The notes beneath the pieces were generated by a model that saw only the letters and a list, made by a program, of their open reading frames with translations, searched no databases and was not told the origin of the DNA. Below, in pieces: positions 1 to 8,115 of a stretch of DNA of 30,916 bases; within the stretch, counting starts at the first letter, position 1, and every line of letters starts with the position of its first letter. Both the position numbers and the translations under genes were made by a program. The stretch covers positions 1-30,916 of the forward strand of contig JBMCLJ010000006.1 in the NCBI GenBank assembly GCA_048615375.1. The letters are read 5' to 3'. This DNA is from JBMCLJ01 sp048615375 (lineage in GTDB: Bacteria > Patescibacteriota > Dojkabacteria > JAOAGR01).

Positions 1-14
1 ATAATCTCCAAGTT

Positions 15-356
15 ATGAAAAAGGAAATTCATACAAAATATCATAAGGACGCCAATATCAGGTGTATGAGTTGTGGGACTGAGTATGAAATCGGGTCTAC
101 TAAAGAAAGCTATTCAGTAGCTATTTGTAGTAAATGTCATCCTTTTTACACCGGTGAACAAGTAATTATCGACACCGCGAATAAGATTAGCACCTTTAAA
201 GAACGTCAGAGTAAAACTGAAGAACTTAAAAAAAGAATGGCTGATATCGAAAAGAAACGTGAAGAACGAAAAAAGCAGAAAGTTGGAGTTATTGGAAGTG
301 ATGATACACGTCTCTCACTTAAAGACCTGCTTAAAGCGAAATCCGCCAAAAAATAG
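15..356 (+). CDS. rpmE: 50S ribosomal protein L31 with C-terminal extension
   Basis: Structural protein of the large ribosomal subunit that lies at the contact between the subunits. The first 65 or so residues match the zinc-binding form of L31: a CxxC at Cys17/Cys20 and a second CxxC at Cys38/Cys41, the latter followed by the family signature HPFYTG. The protein has 113 residues, whereas L31 is normally about 70; the extra 45-50 residues are a highly charged Lys/Glu/Arg helix. The gene is followed after 64 nt by prfA on the same strand, a common bacterial pairing. The start is the only Met near the conserved N-terminus. Function is confident; the role of the tail is unknown. Confidence 0.95.
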   Translation: MKKEIHTKYHKDANIRCMSCGTEYEIGSTKESYSVAICSKCHPFYTGEQVIIDTANKISTFKERQSKTEELKKRMADIEKKREERKKQKVGVIGSDDTRLSLKDLLKAKSAKK

Positions 357-375
357 CTTTTTATACAACATAAAA

Positions 376-408
376 AAAGAGGCTTTGCTTTTCAGCTGAG
401 CCTTCTTT
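376..408 (+). terminator. weak imperfect hairpin between rpmE and prfA
   Basis: AAGAGGCT and AGCCTTCTTT can pair around a 14-nt loop if one T is bulged. The U-run after it is poor. It may attenuate read-through from rpmE into prfA, but could be chance. Confidence 0.3.
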
Positions 409-420
409 ACTTGAAATATA

Positions 421-1467
421 ATGAATATTGATTTTCAAAGTTTGCGTAATGAGCTTGAAGATCTCAATGTAAAATTGAGTGACCCTTCTTCTGTCCCCCC
501 ACGGGAACGTGGTCAGATGTTTGCCCGCCAGGCACAACTCCATGAAGTTTTTGCTTCGTACGAGAACATTGAGTCACGCAAACAACAACTCAAAGAAACT
601 GAAGAACTACTCTCGACAACATCAGAAGAAGAAATGAAGACAATGGCCCGTCAGGAAATTGAAAATCTCACAGAGGAAATCGATAGCATTTCAAACGCAC
701 TCAAAGCTCTACTGATACCACCAGACCCGAATGACAGTAGAAACTGCCTACTGGAAATCCGGGCGGGCACTGGAGGAGAAGAAGCGGCACTTTTCGCGGC
801 AGATTTACTACGAATGTATTCCAGATTTGCGACACTACAGCGTTGGTCAATCCGTGTTTTGAGTATTACGCCCTCTGAGGGTGGAGGAGTAAAAGAAGTG
901 ATCGGGAAAATTGAAGGAAAAAATGTATACCGTATACTGAAAACTGAGTCAGGGGTGCACCGTGTACAACGCGTACCGGAAACAGAAGCGTCAGGACGAA
1001 TCCATACTTCCGCGGCAAGCGTTGTTATTATGCCCGAAATTGACGACATTGATATTAACATCAACCCTAACGATCTGAAGATAGATGTATATCGATCCAG
1101 TGGTCATGGCGGTCAAAGCGTGAATACAACCGACTCAGCCGTGAGAATTACTCACCTTCCTACTGGTATTGTTGTCACGTGCCAGGATACAAAAGAACAG
1201 CAGAAAAACAAAGCCTCGGCGATGTCTGTACTAAAAGCAAAACTCTATCAGATCGAACTGGAGAAACAGCAATCAGAAGTTTCTGACCTGCGAAAGCACA
1301 GTATAAAAACAGGTGACCGTTCTGACAAAATCAAGACCTACAACTTCCCACAGGATAGACTGACAGATCATAGAATTAAAAAAAGCTGGTTCGGACTTGA
1401 TACAATTCTTAATGGGGAGATTGAAGATGTGCTCCAGGAAACTTACTTAAACCTCCAGGCGGACTGA
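421..1467 (+). CDS. prfA: peptide chain release factor 1
   Basis: Class I release factor that reads UAA and UAG stop codons and triggers hydrolysis of peptidyl-tRNA. The 348-residue protein has the N-terminal coiled domain 1, the RF1 tripeptide PxT as P186-E187-T188 in the VQRVPETEASGR segment, and the catalytic GGQ at 230-232 within SSGHGGQSVNTTDSA. The PxT motif identifies RF1 rather than RF2 (SPF). Length is slightly below the usual 355-360. There is no Shine-Dalgarno sequence before the ATG; an AT-rich run directly precedes it. The last 25 nt overlap the 3' end of the convergent phosphodiesterase gene. The gene itself ends in UGA, so RF2 should exist elsewhere in the genome. Confidence 0.97.
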   Translation: MNIDFQSLRNELEDLNVKLSDPSSVPPRERGQMFARQAQLHEVFASYENIESRKQQLKETEELLSTTSEEEMKTMARQEIENLTEEIDSISNALKALLIPPDPNDSRNCLLEIRAGTGGEEAALFAADLLRMYSRFATLQRWSIRVLSITPSEGGGVKEVIGKIEGKNVYRILKTESGVHRVQRVPETEASGRIHTSAASVVIMPEIDDIDININPNDLKIDVYRSSGHGGQSVNTTDSAVRITHLPTGIVVTCQDTKEQQKNKASAMSVLKAKLYQIELEKQQSEVSDLRKHSIKTGDRSDKIKTYNFPQDRLTDHRIKKSWFGLDTILNGEIEDVLQETYLNLQAD

Positions 1468-2192
1468 TTAATCCAGTGTATTACTTTCTGGGGATAATCG
1501 GTGAATACAAGCCGTATTCCTAACCACTGTGAGCGGTAAAACCAGAACCTGTTGTTAATCATGCCAACCCCGACTTCAACTCCTAATCTTTTGCCTTTTT
1601 TAACCGCACTGCGGGTCAAGAAACTCAAGTAATGCCCGTATATCGCGTCAATATTAACTTTTTTCACATACTCCACATCCTTTTTGAATATAAAAAGTTT
1701 CAATCTGCCAGGGTCACTGAATACACTTGTCGCTATCCAACCACAATACGCCTCAGGACAAAGAGACTTTATCTTCACCAGGAAATCCATGGTAAATGAG
1801 ATAACCTTTATTTGATGGGATGTAAGATTCGACCTGTATTTTTCTGCAAGGAATGGAAGAAGATAGTCATTATCTACTTCATGTTTTAATTCAAGGTATA
1901 TTGGTTTTTGAGGAAATGCCTGGATCAGCTCTTCAAAAGTTGTTACTTCGGGAATTTCAGATTTCAACTCTTGAAAAGTATAGTCAGAAACCAGTTTATC
2001 CTTGTATTCATGGTCATGGAACAGTATTGGGACACGATCTTTCGTTAAACGGATATCTGTTTCAAATGCATCAACTCCAGCATCATCAGCTGCACGAAAA
2101 GCCTTCAGTGTATTCTCCGGAATGTCTGAACCAGTAAGCGAATTCTTTCCATTCCCCCGGTGACCGATCACTGCTCTGCCATTGGAATTCAT
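1443..2192 (-). CDS. glycerophosphodiester phosphodiesterase family protein
   Basis: GDPD-type enzyme; the family hydrolyses glycerophosphodiesters to glycerol-3-phosphate and an alcohol. The protein has 249 residues, typical for a single-domain cytoplasmic UgpQ-like member, with no signal peptide. Visible motifs are the N-terminal HRG (H11, R12), PENT (25-28), E44 and D46 in FETDIRLT, the general acid/base H59-D60, and TDYP near the C-terminus. The start is supported by a promoter that puts transcription initiation at the ATG. Its 3' end overlaps prfA tail to tail. In a host with limited lipid synthesis it could salvage head groups from foreign phospholipids; that is inference. Confidence 0.9.
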   Translation of the reverse strand: MNSNGRAVIGHRGNGKNSLTGSDIPENTLKAFRAADDAGVDAFETDIRLTKDRVPILFHDHEYKDKLVSDYTFQELKSEIPEVTTFEELIQAFPQKPIYLELKHEVDNDYLLPFLAEKYRSNLTSHQIKVISFTMDFLVKIKSLCPEAYCGWIATSVFSDPGRLKLFIFKKDVEYVKKVNIDAIYGHYLSFLTRSAVKKGKRLGVEVGVGMINNRFWFYRSQWLGIRLVFTDYPQKVIHWINQSAWRFK

Positions 2193-2198
2193 ACCTTT

Positions 2199-2227
2199 AT
2201 TGTAGGTATATCATACTGAAAAAACAA
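2199..2227 (-). promoter_or_regulatory. promoter of the GDPD gene, leaderless geometry
   Basis: On the minus strand, TTGTTT (-35) is followed by 17 nt and TACAAT (-10), then exactly 6 nt and the ATG. Transcription should start at or within 1 nt of the A of the start codon. The -35 element overlaps the U-tract of the HU terminator. Confidence 0.65.
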
Positions 2228-2250
2228 CTCCTCGCGATGTACGAGGAGTT
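2219..2250 (-). terminator. intrinsic terminator of the HU gene
   Basis: On the minus strand AACTCCTCG and CGAGGAGTT form a perfect 9-bp stem with a 7-nt loop, followed by G and six T. It lies 23 nt after the HU stop codon. Confidence 0.85.
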
Positions 2251-2272
2251 TTGATTTCAATTGACCTGAATG

Positions 2273-2560
2273 TTACTTTTTAGCAACTTTATCTTTTAAT
2301 GTTTTACCTGCTTTGAATGCTGGGATAACAGATTCTGGAAGCTGGATTTTCTCGCTTGGTTTTTGTGGATTTACACCAGTGCGAGCACGTCTTGTACGAA
2401 CAAGAAATTTACCGAATCCGGTAATGCTGACTTCTTCTCCGCTTGCAAGAGCGTCTTCTATTTCTTTAATCATTGCATCTACAGCTGCTTCCGCGTCTTT
2501 TTTTGTACAACCGATAGCGTTCTGTACTGCATTTGACAAATCTCTTTTTAATCGTGCCAT
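2273..2560 (-). CDS. hup: DNA-binding protein HU family
   Basis: Nucleoid-associated histone-like protein that binds and bends DNA as a dimer. The 95 residues cover the whole fold: helical body at 1-45, the GFGKF turn, the beta-arm with ARTGVNPQ (the usual GRNPQTG is modified here), and the terminal FKAGK helix. Length is normal. The start is fixed by a perfect Shine-Dalgarno sequence, AGGAGGTGA, about 9 nt upstream of the ATG, the strongest in the window. The gene is monocistronic, with its own promoter and a strong terminator, as expected for an abundant protein. It could be assigned to the IHF branch instead, but nothing here favours that. Confidence 0.95.
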   Translation of the reverse strand: MARLKRDLSNAVQNAIGCTKKDAEAAVDAMIKEIEDALASGEEVSITGFGKFLVRTRRARTGVNPQKPSEKIQLPESVIPAFKAGKTLKDKVAKK

Positions 2561-2596
2561 TGTTTATTCTCACCTCCTTTCTTTTAAGGATAGCTA

Positions 2597-2625
2597 AATA
2601 TAGGGAATTATTAACTCAAATTCAA
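2597..2625 (-). promoter_or_regulatory. sigma-70-type promoter of HU
   Basis: Minus-strand TTGAAT, 17 nt, TATATT. Predicted start is near 2590, giving a leader of about 30 nt that contains the strong Shine-Dalgarno sequence. Confidence 0.7.
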
Positions 2626-2681
2626 GCTTTTTGGCTGTAGAATAACCTATATCGCGAAAATCCCCACGCTATGAGACAAAT

Positions 2682-2987
2682 TCAAGGTGAATTTTCTATA
2701 ATCGATATGATCTGCTCAATAAGTGGCTCAAAAAGCTGAATACCTTTTGCCTGTTGAAGTATCCATAGTAAAACTGATAGTAATAAAGTAGCACCGAGAA
2801 TAGTACCAAGCCCACCTGCAAGACCAATGAAGAAACGATTAAGCATTTGCTGCTTAAGCGGCTTATCAAGAGTTGACTGGATATTTTTCAATTCACTCAC
2901 AATATCAGCGTTTGTATATTCTTTTGTTTCATCAATCCCCTTCTCTTTCTCCTTATCTTCTTCCTTTTCTTTTTTTCTTCGGAACAT
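2682..2987 (-). CDS. DUF5665-like small membrane protein
   Basis: Protein of about 101 residues from the MFRRKK start. It has a very charged Lys/Glu-rich N-terminal tail (about 1-25), a soluble segment ending in KQQMLNRFFIGLAGGLGTILGATLL, and one or two hydrophobic stretches at about 50-75 that should insert in the membrane. The LxGLGxxxGATLLLxxLLWIL pattern resembles DUF5665 proteins, whose function is unknown. The start is uncertain: GAGAGG lies only about 1-2 nt before this ATG, and an in-frame ATG at 3005 would add six residues. The gene is divergent from the YraN gene and followed by the HU promoter region. Confidence 0.65.
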   Translation of the reverse strand: MFRRKKEKEEDKEKEKGIDETKEYTNADIVSELKNIQSTLDKPLKQQMLNRFFIGLAGGLGTILGATLLLSVLLWILQQAKGIQLFEPLIEQIISIIENSP

Positions 2988-3170
2988 ACCTCTCTTGTAA
3001 TACATATTTTCACTTAATTCAAGATATATGCTAAGCTGATATAGAAAGACACATATATGTAAACGTAGTCCTCCCCACATACCTCATTCAGCTGCTTCGT
3101 GTAAGCATATAACGTTAAAATTTGAACTCTTCTCTCATCCTTATGTTCATATAAGTAATGGCACTGTAGC

Positions 3171-3533
3171 ATGGCGAGTTTAGTCTCAAACAGGGAAACT
3201 GGAAACTACGGCGAGAATCTCGCTGTGGATTATCTACGCGCAAACGGACATAATATCATAGCTAGAAACTACTACACCAGATACGGGGAAATCGACATTA
3301 TTACGAATAAACATAACTGTATATATTTTTACGAAGTTAAATACAGAAAAAATGATGGATTTGGCTCAGGGGAAGAAGCAATATCGCGTCCCAAGCTGGA
3401 GAAAATCAAGAAATCAATTGCAATATGGATCTCTAAAGAGTCGCACAGTTTTCCATCGGAGGAGTATTTTTTGAATGCACTTGTATTGGAATATTCACCA
3501 AAACTACAGATAATAGAATATGAAGTATTTTAA
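3171..3533 (+). CDS. yraN: UPF0102 / YraN family endonuclease-like protein
   Basis: Small protein of 120 residues with the Holliday-junction-resolvase-like (PD-D/ExK) core of UPF0102. The diagnostic features in order are GNYGENLAVDYL (residues 11-22), the RNYYTRYGEIDII strand with its acidic pair, and EVKYRK, which supplies the ExK of the nuclease motif. Length matches the family. The cellular role is not settled; it is thought to act on DNA or RNA. It starts a plus-strand run with the gene at 3536, from which it is separated by 2 nt, so the two are probably co-transcribed. There is no clear Shine-Dalgarno sequence. Confidence 0.88.
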   Translation: MASLVSNRETGNYGENLAVDYLRANGHNIIARNYYTRYGEIDIITNKHNCIYFYEVKYRKNDGFGSGEEAISRPKLEKIKKSIAIWISKESHSFPSEEYFLNALVLEYSPKLQIIEYEVF

Positions 3534-3535
3534 TA

Positions 3536-4699
3536 ATGAACGAACCAATACACATTATCGAAAGTACTGGAAATAAACTTTCCTGTGGTAGTCATAAGAA
3601 CTCATCGGAAGGCCGGCTCATTTGGCTTCCTTCAGCACAGCATTCCTCAAAGAACTACCAGGTAGTACACAACGGCACTATTGTAGAGAAAAGCGATAAA
3701 CATAGCTTCGATTTCAACCTCTCAGAAGGATCACATACATACACCGTTTCTGATGCGTACATCACCTACCCACCATGCCCGATCTTCATTGACATGACAC
3801 CACCGGAAGTTGAGATAACCGGAATTGTTGCTACAGAAACTACAACGAATATTACGGGTATGATTACCGACGCATCAGCTTATTCTTACAGCGTTACAGT
3901 ATATAACGTTCTTGGGGAAGTTGTTTATGAGGAAAGTGAGATACAGGGAGACGAAAGATCTGATAATTATTTGCTTAGTATTGAGTCTCAGCTTGCACCC
4001 GAACATCATACTATTGAAGTTACTGCCCAGGATCAGGCACAAAATATCACACGGGTAAGCTACGCTGAGGAAAAACAAGCAGTAGCAGCAAATGGAATTA
4101 CTGTTGCACAACCAGGATCAAGGGTTACCATTGCTTCCGAGGAAGACGAATGTACATTTATTCAAAAGATTGAATTTTCGACCAGGTCTACATTCTACGG
4201 ATCGATAGAATTTTTGCCGGTTGATGTTGCCTCAGCAGGATTTACGCTGCTGGAAATATGCAGAATAAAACTTCGTAATATTGACCAGGGCGATCTGGAA
4301 AATATTGTACTTTTCACATCGATAACTACTGGACACTATACCGATCAAGTATCACTTCACGAAATAGCCATTGCCAATAACGAAGCCGCATTCGTAAAAC
4401 AACTTGCAACAGTCCAGGAAATCTCATCACATACCAGCGCAGAAGAGTCTGAATACCCTATACACATCTCCGAGCTACCAGACATGATCGGAATCGTGGG
4501 TGAACAATCCAGGGCAGCATATCTTCCAGGGACGACTTACTCTGGTTCCTCAGGTTACCTCGATCTCCATTATATACCTCTGCTTTTCGCTCTTGTTGCC
4601 CTGTTGATTGTTTCTTTTGGTACCAGGCAAAGGATCCGGAAGGTTCTCTCTTTTACTAAAAAAAACTTGCTCCTCAAGGTAATTCGTCATAAAATGTAA
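3536..4699 (+). CDS. predicted tail-anchored protein with Ig-like domain, unknown function
   Basis: I do not recognise a named family. The 387-residue protein is rich in Thr, Ser and beta-strand-like sequence. Residues about 85-175 (DMTPPEVEITG through VEVTAQDQAQNITRVSY) look like a bacterial Ig-like fold of the kind found in surface proteins. A single hydrophobic span lies near 347-363 (IPLLFALVALLIVSF), followed by a basic tail with TRQRIRK, which fits a C-terminal anchor with the bulk outside. Oddly, there is no N-terminal signal peptide. The start lies 2 nt after the yraN stop without a visible ribosome site, so the true N-terminus could differ or be missing. Confidence 0.6.
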   Translation: MNEPIHIIESTGNKLSCGSHKNSSEGRLIWLPSAQHSSKNYQVVHNGTIVEKSDKHSFDFNLSEGSHTYTVSDAYITYPPCPIFIDMTPPEVEITGIVATETTTNITGMITDASAYSYSVTVYNVLGEVVYEESEIQGDERSDNYLLSIESQLAPEHHTIEVTAQDQAQNITRVSYAEEKQAVAANGITVAQPGSRVTIASEEDECTFIQKIEFSTRSTFYGSIEFLPVDVASAGFTLLEICRIKLRNIDQGDLENIVLFTSITTGHYTDQVSLHEIAIANNEAAFVKQLATVQEISSHTSAEESEYPIHISELPDMIGIVGEQSRAAYLPGTTYSGSSGYLDLHYIPLLFALVALLIVSFGTRQRIRKVLSFTKKNLLLKVIRHKM

Positions 4700-4724
4700 A
4701 CATACGAAACTAACTATTTGTATT

Positions 4725-6137
4725 ATGAAAAATTCAGCAAGCCAAAAAAAATATAATCTCGGAAAAGCACTCGTAGCATCCGGTGTTCTGGTAGTTCCAC
4801 TCATACTGGCACTTACCGTATCCTCAGCAATGGCTTTTAACTCAACCGACGCAAACCCCGCAGCAGCAATTGGCAATTTACTCCCCCTTAAAGAAATTCC
4901 CGTTTTAAATGAAATGACAAAAAGTGATCTTCAGACGTTTGGAGATATGATAGCCCGTGAGACTGACCCTGATCTAATGGACGAAATTACCAGTCGCAAA
5001 TATACCAGCGAAACACAGACTGTTGTTACTTTCCGTCAGGCCGGGGCAAAAGCGGACGAAACACTTACAATTACAACAAAAGGATCAACAGAAATTACTA
5101 AAAGCGATCAAATGAAAACAGAAATTACTGTCGGTGGAATGTATAATAATGGTATAATCACGATGAACGCCGGAGATGATGCGCTCAAAATGGATCTCCT
5201 CCAGGTTTCCCAGGATCGGGGTTACCTGCGATACGATATGTCTGATGGTACTGAGCAAACACTGGAACTATACAAGATGCTTCCAAACCAGCAATTTGGT
5301 GGTCTCATTGATAGTATCAAAGCACACGAGAACCAATATATTCTTATGGACAGGGAAAGTCTCGATGCAACCATGGGCGACTCTATTGAAGTTTTCGATT
5401 TACAGGAAGCATTAAACGACGTCAATAAAAAATACGAGGCTGAACTGGATCTTCTGGTAGAACAAAATTTCATCGATACAATCGAGAACTACACAACAAT
5501 AACCAATCAGGGAACAGAAACAGTACATGGTCAGGAGACAGATGTTCTCAGCATCGATATCAACGAAGAAGAGCTCGCACAAGTTACGAATAATTATCTC
5601 AAGGATCTTGAAAAGTTTTATCAAGACCACAAAGACGAGTATATCCAGGTGTGTCGCCAGGCAGAACTGGAAGAGCAATACTGTGACACATTATTTATGT
5701 CAGAGTTTTCGCGTACGAATAACAATCTCCAGGAACTTTTCGAGGAATCAGGCAGGGCTACCGAAGTTAAAACGCTTATTGTATATATCAGTCAGGAAGA
5801 TTCATCGCTACTACGTACCGAATCTGAACTAGTAGTTTCAGGCCAAAACATTGATGAGGAATTACAAAAAGAAATGGGAGTAGATATTCAACAAGTAACT
5901 ATGCAATTGAATATGGAAGAAACAGAACGGGGTCAGGAAGTGAACATAGAAGAACCGGAAGAATATCTGACACTGGATGAGATCCTGAGCCCATCATCAC
6001 AAGACAATACCAGACCAACACTTCTGGAACCCAGGGAACAGAATCAAAGAGGAAACCAGGAGAGGCCAGACAATACCCGATCACAAGAGGAAACAAGTAA
6101 AGAAGTAATTGATATGTATGAATACCTGTTTCAGTAA
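4725..6137 (+). CDS. secreted or anchored protein of unknown function
   Basis: Protein of 470 residues. The N-terminus is a textbook export signal: basic head (KKYNLGK), hydrophobic core at about 14-33, and a possible signal peptidase site after SSAMA at residue 37. The remainder is acidic and hydrophilic with repeated strand-like segments (for example TVTFRQAGAKADETLTITT and TTITNQGTETVHGQETDVLSI) that recall the LolA/LppX-type lipid-binding fold, but I cannot confirm that. No lipobox Cys is seen. The C-terminal 70 residues are low-complexity, Gln/Glu/Arg-rich and probably disordered. It follows the Ig-like protein by 25 nt and may share its transcript. Confidence 0.65.
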   Translation: MKNSASQKKYNLGKALVASGVLVVPLILALTVSSAMAFNSTDANPAAAIGNLLPLKEIPVLNEMTKSDLQTFGDMIARETDPDLMDEITSRKYTSETQTVVTFRQAGAKADETLTITTKGSTEITKSDQMKTEITVGGMYNNGIITMNAGDDALKMDLLQVSQDRGYLRYDMSDGTEQTLELYKMLPNQQFGGLIDSIKAHENQYILMDRESLDATMGDSIEVFDLQEALNDVNKKYEAELDLLVEQNFIDTIENYTTITNQGTETVHGQETDVLSIDINEEELAQVTNNYLKDLEKFYQDHKDEYIQVCRQAELEEQYCDTLFMSEFSRTNNNLQELFEESGRATEVKTLIVYISQEDSSLLRTESELVVSGQNIDEELQKEMGVDIQQVTMQLNMEETERGQEVNIEEPEEYLTLDEILSPSSQDNTRPTLLEPREQNQRGNQERPDNTRSQEETSKEVIDMYEYLFQ

Positions 6138-6147
6138 AGCTGCATAT

Positions 6148-6681
6148 TTACAGGAATTTCGAGTGAATTATTTCTAAAACACGGTAGCCCACAATACCTA
6201 CGCATGTCGCTATATTCAAAGAATTTTTCTTACCATGCATAGGTATTGAAATGACATAGTCTGATGCCGACAGTAGATCTGTGTGTACTCCATTAATTTC
6301 ATGTCCAAACACAATGTAGATTTTGAAGCATTTGTCATTTACTTTGAGCTTCTCAGCTATTGTGTCTTCAAGATCAAACAAATCCAGTGAGTTACTATCT
6401 GTATGCTCTTCAACGCTCAGGAGCACAACATGTTCTTGCCTGTTGTGCATAAACCCGGATAACCACGCCTTTTGATTCGGAAAATACTTCCATTCTACAA
6501 ATGAAATCGCTGATAATGATGTTTTTTCGAGTTTATTATCTTTGCCAGGTTGTGGGCACATCCCAACAAGATGTATGGTAGCTCCTACCCCATCAGCTGT
6601 ACGAAAAATTGCTCCTACATTGAACGAAGAACGTACATTATCCAATACAAATATCACCTGAAAATCACTATGGTCTGCCAT
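6148..6681 (-). CDS. SpoU/TrmH family RNA 2'-O-methyltransferase
   Basis: SPOUT-fold enzyme that transfers methyl from S-adenosylmethionine to a ribose 2'-OH in tRNA or rRNA. At 177 residues it is a minimal catalytic domain. Motif 1 is NVRSSFNVGAIFRTAD (about 15-30, with the catalytic Arg), motif 2 is VFGHEINGVHTDLL, and motif 3 is IPMHGKKNSLNIATCVGI, which forms the trefoil-knot SAM pocket. The substrate cannot be told; tRNA position 18 or 34 or 23S rRNA are possible. The ATG at 6681 is chosen over a TTG one codon upstream because AGGAG lies about 8 nt before it. It follows the sigma-factor gene by 14 nt and is probably co-transcribed. Confidence 0.92.
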   Translation of the reverse strand: MADHSDFQVIFVLDNVRSSFNVGAIFRTADGVGATIHLVGMCPQPGKDNKLEKTSLSAISFVEWKYFPNQKAWLSGFMHNRQEHVVLLSVEEHTDSNSLDLFDLEDTIAEKLKVNDKCFKIYIVFGHEINGVHTDLLSASDYVISIPMHGKKNSLNIATCVGIVGYRVLEIIHSKFL

Positions 6682-6695
6682 CAATTATCTCCTGT

Positions 6696-8105
6696 TTAAT
6701 TGCTTACGTTTTCAAATGACGTGAATAACCTGTCTACTGTACTGATATCACCAGAGGGAATAGAACCTGCATTTTCAGAACGCATTGTTACATAAAATAA
6801 TTTACCGTATAGTTCAAAACTCCCATTATTGTTATAGAGTACATGACGGACTTCGCCATCCACTTCTACAGTACTCTTATTAAGTTGAATTGGGCCGAAA
6901 TCTACTCTACCCTGGCTCACCACATCACCATCGGTTACATCGGGATTGGCAAGTTCAGCGCCTTCCTGAGTAGCCCTGAGTACAAGCTGTGTGTCACCTT
7001 TCTGTAATACTAACTCGCCACATGGTTTACCACTCCCATTACAATTTGTTGTAAAACCATCCTGAGCCACTTGCCACTCCTGGGGATATCTCAGAGAAAA
7101 GTCATATCTATCATTAGTGTATGTTCCCCACCCCGGGAATAAATCTGGTGGAGGCTGGGTAGGCTCTGATGTTGGCGTTGGAGTTGGCTCTTCTGTCGTG
7201 GTTTCTGTAGCTGTAGGTTCAGGTGACTCAGTAGGAGTAATAGTTTCTTCCGGAGTTGGTGTATCTGTTACTTCTGCTGTTTCATCATTACCTTCATCAG
7301 TGTCATTCCTGCCACCCCCTCCAAAAAACATATAGCCAAGAATACCTACCGCGGCGAGCAAAGCAATAACAACGGTAGCTAAAAGTACCAGAAATGCCTT
7401 ATTGGATGATTTGCCAGGCGCTGCGATTCTCTGCGCAAGCTCTTGTATTTTAGGATATGCAGCAAGAAGGTTTTGGGGGGCTTTATATTCTGGCGATTCA
7501 CCTAAATCCCGAATTGCCGTATATATGTCAGGAGCAGATACCTGCGTATCGTAGCCTTCATTGCCCAGAGCGTCGAATATTTTTTTTAAACCGCTATTAA
7601 ATCGCCAGCGAATTGTATTCTCGCCACTGTTTTGGACTAGTGTGATTTCGCTTAAGTGCATCTCTTCCCAGATCCTCAGATTAATAGTTTCTCGCTCAAC
7701 CGGGAGAAGCGTAGGAAATACAGACTGCACAGTATCAGCGATTCCCTTTTGCACAGCAGCATCAACATAGACCACACGCTCAGGTAAATATTGTAAATTT
7801 TTTTCTTCTACCGCTCCTGTACTGAAATTTGTCGGATATTTCTCGAAACAAATTTTACGTGCAGTAATAAAAAACCAGAATATTAAACTCGTGTCTTCCC
7901 AGCGCAGATCATGAATTTCATTATAGAATTTCGCGAATGTTTGTTGTGTGATGTCTTCAGCATCAAACTTATTGCCAACAATAGTAAAAGCGTACCTGTA
8001 TACATCATCGACATAGTAACGAAAAAGTGTATAAAAGCCTTGCTCCTTATTTTTTTTCGCTTCGTTAAACAATTCTTTTTCCTTTTGCAGTTGCGGGTTG
8101 TCCAT
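6696..8105 (-). CDS. membrane-tethered ECF sigma factor with extracytoplasmic domain
   Basis: Single polypeptide of 469 residues from this start (473 from ATG 8117). In the longer numbering the parts are: sigma region 2 at about 25-92, including DAEDITQQTFAKFY; sigma region 4 helix-turn-helix at about 130-185 (LPVERETINLRIWEEMHLSEITLV); a short linker; a transmembrane span at 241-264; a Thr/Pro/Glu-rich spacer at 275-325; and an outside domain at 327-473 starting YTNDRYDFSLRYPQEW, a PsbP-like pattern. ECF sigma factors are usually below 200 residues and held by a separate anti-sigma factor, which is absent here. Start 8105 is chosen because a candidate extended -10 overlaps the ATG at 8117. 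The gene is divergent from the coiled-coil membrane protein. Confidence 0.85.
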   Translation of the reverse strand: MDNPQLQKEKELFNEAKKNKEQGFYTLFRYYVDDVYRYAFTIVGNKFDAEDITQQTFAKFYNEIHDLRWEDTSLIFWFFITARKICFEKYPTNFSTGAVEEKNLQYLPERVVYVDAAVQKGIADTVQSVFPTLLPVERETINLRIWEEMHLSEITLVQNSGENTIRWRFNSGLKKIFDALGNEGYDTQVSAPDIYTAIRDLGESPEYKAPQNLLAAYPKIQELAQRIAAPGKSSNKAFLVLLATVVIALLAAVGILGYMFFGGGGRNDTDEGNDETAEVTDTPTPEETITPTESPEPTATETTTEEPTPTPTSEPTQPPPDLFPGWGTYTNDRYDFSLRYPQEWQVAQDGFTTNCNGSGKPCGELVLQKGDTQLVLRATQEGAELANPDVTDGDVVSQGRVDFGPIQLNKSTVEVDGEVRHVLYNNNGSFELYGKLFYVTMRSENAGSIPSGDISTVDRLFTSFENVSN

Positions 8106-8115
8106 AGTTGTATAC

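Noticed and set aside
417..422. TATAAT box at the prfA start codon
   Set aside because: It overlaps the ATG itself, so a transcript from it would begin inside the gene; no later Met fits the conserved RF1 N-terminus. Probably chance in AT-rich sequence.
651..1064. Long minus-strand reading frame of 137 codons inside prfA
   Set aside because: It is antisense to the conserved RF1 core, has low-complexity Ser/Arg composition and no upstream signals.
1467..1467. Alternative genetic code (UGA as Gly, as in some candidate phyla)
   Set aside because: UGA ends prfA, rnpA and the GNAT gene at the expected lengths, and no conserved protein is interrupted by UGA.
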